From positions 1-14,105 of the forward strand of contig JAMQCK010000910.1 of NCBI GenBank assembly GCA_024196135.1: a DNA stretch of 14,105 nt. The letters run 5' to 3'. The notes below the pieces were generated by a model. The model was not told the origin of the DNA. It saw only the letters and a program-made list of their open reading frames with translations, and made no database searches. This DNA comes from Pleurotus ostreatus/Saccharomyces cerevisiae fusant. Taxonomy: Eukaryota; Opisthokonta. Positions within the stretch are counted from its first letter, which is position 1. Each line of letters starts with the position of its first letter. Positions 10,384 to 14,105 of the stretch are shown here, in pieces. Position numbers and translations under genes: made by a program.

Positions 10384-11166
10384 ATGCATCCAAGTGCGTT
10401 CCGTCAAAGACACGCGAGCGTCGCGCTGCCCAAAAATCCCAAAGCGCCCACCGATCTTTTCCTCGTGCGATGGCTGCGCGTGCTCGCCGTGCGCTCGGCG
10501 CTGCTCCTATGTAAGTACACGCAGCTTGGCCTTACTCTGTAGATATCCCTCTGTATTGCGGCCTCTCTGCCAATGCATCTGAACAATGAAATGAATGGAC
10601 AGTGCTAAGGTGTTTACGCAAGTATTCGGACAGAACAGACCGATCTGGGTGGTATGATCATATTCTACAACGTATCCAGAGCAAGCCAATCGGTTTTTGC
10701 ATCGCTGGACTGCTGTTGTGTTAGGAACAGCGGTCTCGGAGGCTGATAAAGGACTTAAGGAGAGGATCTCAGATTTTGACCTTTCATAGCGCTTCAAATG
10801 ATTCCTGACTTCATATATGGGCACATGTACATGTATATCACACGATACGGTGTGTTTCAGGCCGTCGGTGTTCTTCAAGGGCTTGCAATCGCTACCATCG
10901 TCGCCCGGAACGCTGCGATCGGCGACCTTCGGATATACGGTCCGACCTCCGAAAGGCGCTCGACGTCGTCGTCGGCAACGTCCACAGGTCGAAGGAGGAT
11001 TACTCAGGTCCGCGGACTAGTCGGGATAGATAGAGCGCAACTACTTACAGGAGGTTCTGTGTTCAAACCAGGGCTGGAAGCCATACAGGGAGCGGAAATG
11101 GGATCGAGCACGTCGGAAGGGACACTTGAGGGACAGTACGACCTCGAGATTCACGAAGGAATTTGA
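10384..11166 (+). CDS. Candidate small spliced gene, exon structure unresolved
   Basis: A strong donor GTAAGT at 10511 follows two overlapping possible starts: ATG 10384 (MHPSAFRQRHASVALPKNPK...) and ATG 10470 (MAARARRALGAAP, mitochondrial-presequence-like). Acceptors at 10602 and 10633 both allow entry, from ATG 10384 or ATG 10470 respectively, into a frame reading GWYDHILQRIQSKPIGFCIA, an amphipathic stretch running into a TM-like segment; that frame stops at 10722 unless spliced. A clear acceptor GTGTTTCAG ends at 10860. After it, one frame stays open to TGA 11164-11166 and encodes a hydrophobic VGVLQGLAIATIVA, a Ser/Arg-rich part and an acidic end. Joining the GWYDH frame to this last frame needs a phase change I cannot place, so the gene may have another exon layout or be damaged. 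I do not recognise the family. Confidence 0.3.
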
Positions 11167-11491
11167 GCACACTCCTTCTATGATTAACACCCTTGTATCT
11201 ATCGGGAGAGGTTGAAATTTCTTGGGGAGCTATTTATGTACATTTAGTATATAGGGAAGTACTGCAAGACGCCGGGGACCTTCTTATACATTGGGAACAG
11301 CGCGAAAAGGCGGGAAAGTGGCGCGCACGACCATGACCCGGAAGCTCGGCAATTATCCCGACGTGTGGGGGGTGCTAAGGTCAAGGTCTGCGATGTATAG
11401 TGTATACCTTTAGAGCATATATTCAGCTTACCGAGTCTTCCCCACACGAATTCGCTACGCTATGCGATAAGCGGGCGAGCCAACGGACGCC

Positions 11492-11512
11492 CGTGTGACG
11501 TGACGTCACACG
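11492..11512. promoter_or_regulatory. Palindromic CRE/ATF-type binding site
   Basis: A perfect 9-bp inverted repeat, CGTGTGACG and CGTCACACG, is separated by TGA. It contains the canonical CRE octamer TGACGTCA (11501-11508) overlapping a second TGACGT (11496-11501). This is the consensus for bZIP factors of the ATF/CREB type, which in fungi serve stress and nutrient responses. It lies about 90 bp upstream of ATG 11603, within a C-rich promoter-like stretch. Confidence 0.55.
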
Positions 11513-11602
11513 CCCTTCCTTGCCTCTCGCCACCACCGTCCGCCTCCCCACCTCATCACCGGTCGTTCATCCGCCACTTAGGACCATTAAGGACAAAGGA
11601 GA

Positions 11603-11900
11603 ATGAGGTACACGGCGCATCTACAGCGTGAGGTATGTGGCACGACCCTTATATGCCATGCAACGTCACTGACTATGTTGATTTTCGCCCAAGCCGCCCC
11701 TCGTTCCCTCTTACCCCTTTTCCCCTTTCGCCGACGCTCATCCTGCTGCCGCTCCCTCGCACATGCATTACTCCTCCTCACCAGCAACGCGTACACATCG
11801 GGCGCGTGCGCCTACCATCGTTTCGGCAGCAGGAAACCATCCCGCGAACGAATTCGCTCCTCTCCCCTCTCCTTCCCTCCCCAATTGCGCACACAGTTGA
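11603..11900 (+). CDS. Possible two-exon small ORF (78 codons)
   Basis: ATG 11603 opens a 10-codon exon (MRYTAHLQRE) that ends at a strong GTATGT donor (11633). A CACTGAC branch-point match sits near 11667-11673 and an AAG acceptor ends at 11693, giving a 61-nt intron. The second exon stays in frame to TGA 11898-11900 and encodes a Pro/Ser/Ala/His-rich tail with no recognisable domain. The intron signals and the upstream CRE are good. The low-complexity protein is not convincing, so this may be the 5' part of a longer spliced or non-coding transcript. Confidence 0.25.
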
Positions 11901-12829
11901 CGGTCGACCGGGGGGGGTGACCCCGCTGCCTTATTAGCGGGCGCGGTCGGTCTCTCGCATCGGCTGCCATCTACGCACGATACTGTGAGGACGCGCGGCC
12001 ATCGTCGCGCAAAGTGTCGCAAACAACGTCGCAGCGGCTAGCTACAATGCAGGCCTCGTTGTTGACGTTGATTCTACCGCATCGGTGTCAGCTCAGCACT
12101 GAGCACCGGTGGCGATGCAGAGGGCTGTGCGAGGGGACTACGGCGACATCGGACGAAGTAGCGCATGCAAGTGCGGACGCGGCGCATTAACGGGAAGAGG
12201 CAGCGGTGACTACGACGACGCATCCCCGACAACTAAACGAGAAGCATTCAACGGCGCATGGGAAGCATTCGCGCCAGGCAGCGGCGGCGGGGAAGAGCGG
12301 CCGTGTAGGTGATTGCTCAGAGTGCGACGGACGTATCGTAGCGCACAGATGTTCTGCGCATCTGCGACGTCAATGCATTGGCGGTCTGCGGCGCTGGTGG
12401 GCAGGGGCAAGGCGGCAGTGCGACGGGCAGCCGGCGGCGCGACGAGCGAGCACGGAGATGCGGCCCGGGAGGCGCTACGGAGGAAGCGCGGGCTTTTCCC
12501 GTGCTCAGCGGGTCGTGTGGCACGACGATCAGCGGGTACCGACGATGACGGAAGGGCATCTGTCGTCGCCGGCGAAGCCCCTGGACGTTGCGCCGTGTTT
12601 CGCGGCAGTTGTCGGTAGTGACGGGCGCGTAGCCGAGCACGGCGGGCATTGCGCGGGGGTGCGAATCTGACGCGTCGTCGCACCCGCTTGTGCCCAGGTG
12701 TTCCGGTCGTCGCGTCGCGTCGTGCCTCGAGGATCATGAAGGTAGGTCTGTATCGCATTTGTGGTAGATAGCTGCAATATAACTGTTTCCCCACCTACGA
12801 AAAGCTGGAAACGTGAGGGAATCCAAGGT
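11901..12829. other. GC-rich stretch with no supported gene
   Basis: The DNA is rich in CG dinucleotides and GACG/CGCG words. Open frames exist on both strands, the longest from 12794 to 12210 on the minus strand, but their products are Arg/Ala/Pro-rich and lack domains. A short perfect hairpin, CCCGCT/AGCGGG, lies at 11922-11941 just after an eight-G run. I see no splice-supported coding model. Confidence 0.4.
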
Positions 12830-12936
12830 GAACCCAGTGATATTTCACCTGGGTGGATATCAAGATACAGCCTATGGGTACTGACCAGTAAACACTGGGT
12901 ATAATGTAATACTCCCCCCTTTGATCACAGGGTATA
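12830..12936 (-). repeat. Right terminal inverted repeat
   Basis: This is the inverted partner of the left copy; the outermost bases AGGGTATA (12929-12936) mirror TATACCCT at 9433-9440. It also contains a perfect 8-bp inverted repeat of its own, ACCCAGTG (12832-12839) and CACTGGGT (12893-12900), typical of subterminal hairpins in such elements. ACTGACCAGT occurs at 12880-12889. Confidence 0.65.
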
Positions 12937-13238
12937 ACTAATTATACAGCCGGACTATGGTGCCGTCGAAGTCGGGTCGAAGCCAAGACGAGGTCGACGA
13001 AGTTGCGCCACATTGAAACGGGCCGATGCGGCAGATGCCGAGCCACTGTATTTGTAAGCAAGTCGGCAACGCAACGACTTGTCCGCGACCTTCATCTCGA
13101 CATCGCACCCCATCTCCCTCATTTCCAGACTTGAAATCAGCGCCCCTCAAGGCGCAATCAGCTTCTACATATCTTCAGATTCGGCAGAGCAACCTTTTCA
13201 GCGCGCAAAGGGTGAGTGAGATGGACTTGTTTTTACAG

Positions 13239-13422
13239 ACAGCGTCGCGCAGCTTGCGAAGCGGCTGCATCGGAGCGGTCAATAACAGCCCATAACCAGG
13301 ACATGGAACTATTTTCGGTTTGCTATGTGCCAGGGCGACGTGCTCTGCGTTCGGTGAGCATGGATTTACATCTCGCGCTCCGTTCACTGACTTGCTTGCG
13401 GCAGCGCAAAATTCGGGGTTGA
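13239..13422 (+). CDS. Possible 3' part of a small spliced gene
   Basis: An intron with strong signals lies at 13354-13404: GTGAGC donor, CACTGAC branch-point match, GCGGCAG acceptor, 51 nt. The preceding exon, which would follow a TTTTTACAG acceptor ending at 13238, is open in one frame (QRRAACEAAASERSITAHNQ...) and joins in phase 0 to a five-codon last exon (RKIRG, stop at 13420-13422). A second frame also crosses this intron, through FRFAMCQGDVLCVR to AKFGVEGRW. Upstream exons are unclear: GTGAGT at 13212 would leave only a 27-nt intron, and GTAAGC at 13055 is the other nearby donor. Product unknown. Confidence 0.25.
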
Positions 13423-14084
13423 AGGACGCTGGTGAGCGCCTGCCTTCTTTTGCGCATCCCTCTGACTAAATCCCCGACTATATACTCGCTCTCGGCTTTC
13501 GGAAAGGGTGTAATCGTGAGATGTATGGATTTGTTACTGTAAATGATCAATTGTAGGTGGTTTCATTGTGAATTTACTCGGTCGAATAAGTAGGACACGC
13601 GTGTATAACATACAGTCAACAATCACATGCTTTGACGCCATCAGTCACGTTTGACCCTCTGCATGCCTGCTACGTACCCGTCCCATTTTCGGTCCGACTG
13701 CCATGCAAAAATACCCAAAAAATCGCTGAGATACTTCTCGTTGTGTATATGTATAACCTGTATCTTTATCTCAATGTGATCTTGTCAAATCCCTCTCAAC
13801 TTCTGGTGCCTCATGGTCAATTGATTTTTCTGAGCCTGTAATTCGCTTCTGCTGCCTTTTGCGTGTACCGAAGCTCTCAGCGCTCTTCACCAGTGTATTC
13901 TAGCAGTCCTCGAGATTCGTTTGCATCCTGTTTCATGGGTATAGCCCACGAAAATCCATGGGAATACTGCCGACAAGGTTGTGAGTGTTGTGACCGAACT
14001 GTGACATGTCAGGGTCCTAGAGACGGTGGCGCTGCGGCACCGTCAGCCTTCGTTTCTCCTCCTCCCACCTTGCTGCACGTCACA
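13423..14084. other. AT-richer intergenic region
   Basis: Base composition drops in GC relative to the rest of the window, with frequent stops in all frames and short T-rich tracts. I see no coding region with splice or domain support. From about 14045 the plus strand becomes C/T-rich, as expected just upstream of a fungal start codon. Confidence 0.5.
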
Positions 14085-14105
14085 ATGCCTTGCAAAGCAC
14101 TCCCC
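14085..14105 (+). CDS. Possible start of the next gene (cut by window edge)
   Basis: ATG 14085 follows a pyrimidine-rich leader (CTCCTCCTCCCACC at about 14057) and CACA immediately before the ATG, a good fungal start context. Only seven codons (MPCKALP) are visible, so the product cannot be judged. Confidence 0.25.

Larger units (their letters stand above)
9433..12936. mobile_element. Putative TIR-bounded DNA element of about 3.5 kb without visible transposase
   Basis: The two ends are inverted copies of the same sequence. Read inward, both start TATACCCT, then have six G, one variable base, and GTATTACATTAT (9450-9468 and 12901-12919). Next come TTACTG(A/G)(C/T)CAGT, an ATAGG-containing stretch and a TATCT-containing stretch, over roughly 100 bp with clear divergence. 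This is the layout of terminal inverted repeats. The boundary tetranucleotide TATA is present on both sides, but it is palindromic and cannot be told apart from the repeat itself, so a target-site duplication is not proved. No ORF inside resembles a transposase (no DDE/DDD-type protein, no DNA-binding finger). The alternatives are a non-autonomous element, an old element with captured DNA, or two independent MITE-like insertions in opposite orientation. Confidence 0.4.

Noticed and set aside
10798..10860. Start of the last-exon frame at 10798 (MIPDFIYG...)
   Set aside because: This part precedes a good acceptor at 10860 and is likely intron; translation probably enters the frame by splicing.
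11050..11075. GTTCAAACC, B-box-like on the plus strand
   Set aside because: The T-stem pairs fail and no cloverleaf fits; it lies in a candidate coding exon.
12210..12794. 194-codon minus-strand ORF as a possible transposase
   Set aside because: The product is Arg/Ala/Pro-rich with no DDE-type spacing, zinc finger or helix-turn-helix, and it overlaps equally open shadow frames on the plus strand.
9429..12940. TATA as a target-site duplication of the putative element
   Set aside because: TATA is its own reverse complement, so it could equally be the end of the inverted repeat; longer flanks do not match.

Overview
The window looks like nuclear DNA of a filamentous basidiomycete, probably an Agaricomycete. 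The evidence is GC-rich genes packed close together on one strand, many very short introns (mostly 48-58 nt, several exactly 49 nt) with GTGCGT, GTGAGT or GTAAGT donors and CTGAC-like branch points, and Ser/Pro/Ala-rich regulatory proteins. There are no bacterial-type operons, CRISPR arrays or convincing RNA genes. All exon structures are read by eye from splice signals and frame continuity.

Left half (1-8459), all on the + strand: the last 42 codons of an unidentified gene (1-129); a five-exon gene for a 271-residue protein with about four membrane spans and a Ser/Pro-rich tail (407-1427); a two-exon gene for a 1031-residue, mostly disordered protein whose N-terminal block resembles the Ams2/SPT21 N-terminal domain of fungal histone-gene regulators (1853-4997); and a 13-exon gene for Vps16 (848 residues), the HOPS/CORVET core subunit (5226-8459). 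Vps16 is the most secure identification. The SPT21-like gene has an upstream cluster of ACGCG motifs, and its protein has a KEN box and CDK-type sites, all compatible with cell-cycle control.

Right half (8460-14105) is gene-poor and much harder to read. Two diverged copies of a repeat face each other at about 9433-9540 and 12830-12936; they share a 19-nt core with one mismatch. They look like terminal inverted repeats of a DNA transposon about 3.5 kb long, or two related MITE-like elements in opposite orientation. No transposase is recognisable between them. The interval holds a GCC microsatellite, a candidate small spliced gene with a TM-like segment (about 10384-11166), a strong palindromic CRE/ATF-type site (11492-11512), and a possible two-exon 78-codon ORF just downstream of it (11603-11900). 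Beyond the right repeat, a good intron at 13354-13404 hints at another small gene, and a possible start codon at 14085 may open the next gene at the window edge.

The genes do not form an obvious pathway. Vps16 acts in endosome/vacuole fusion and the SPT21-like protein in chromatin or transcription; their adjacency looks like ordinary fungal gene order.
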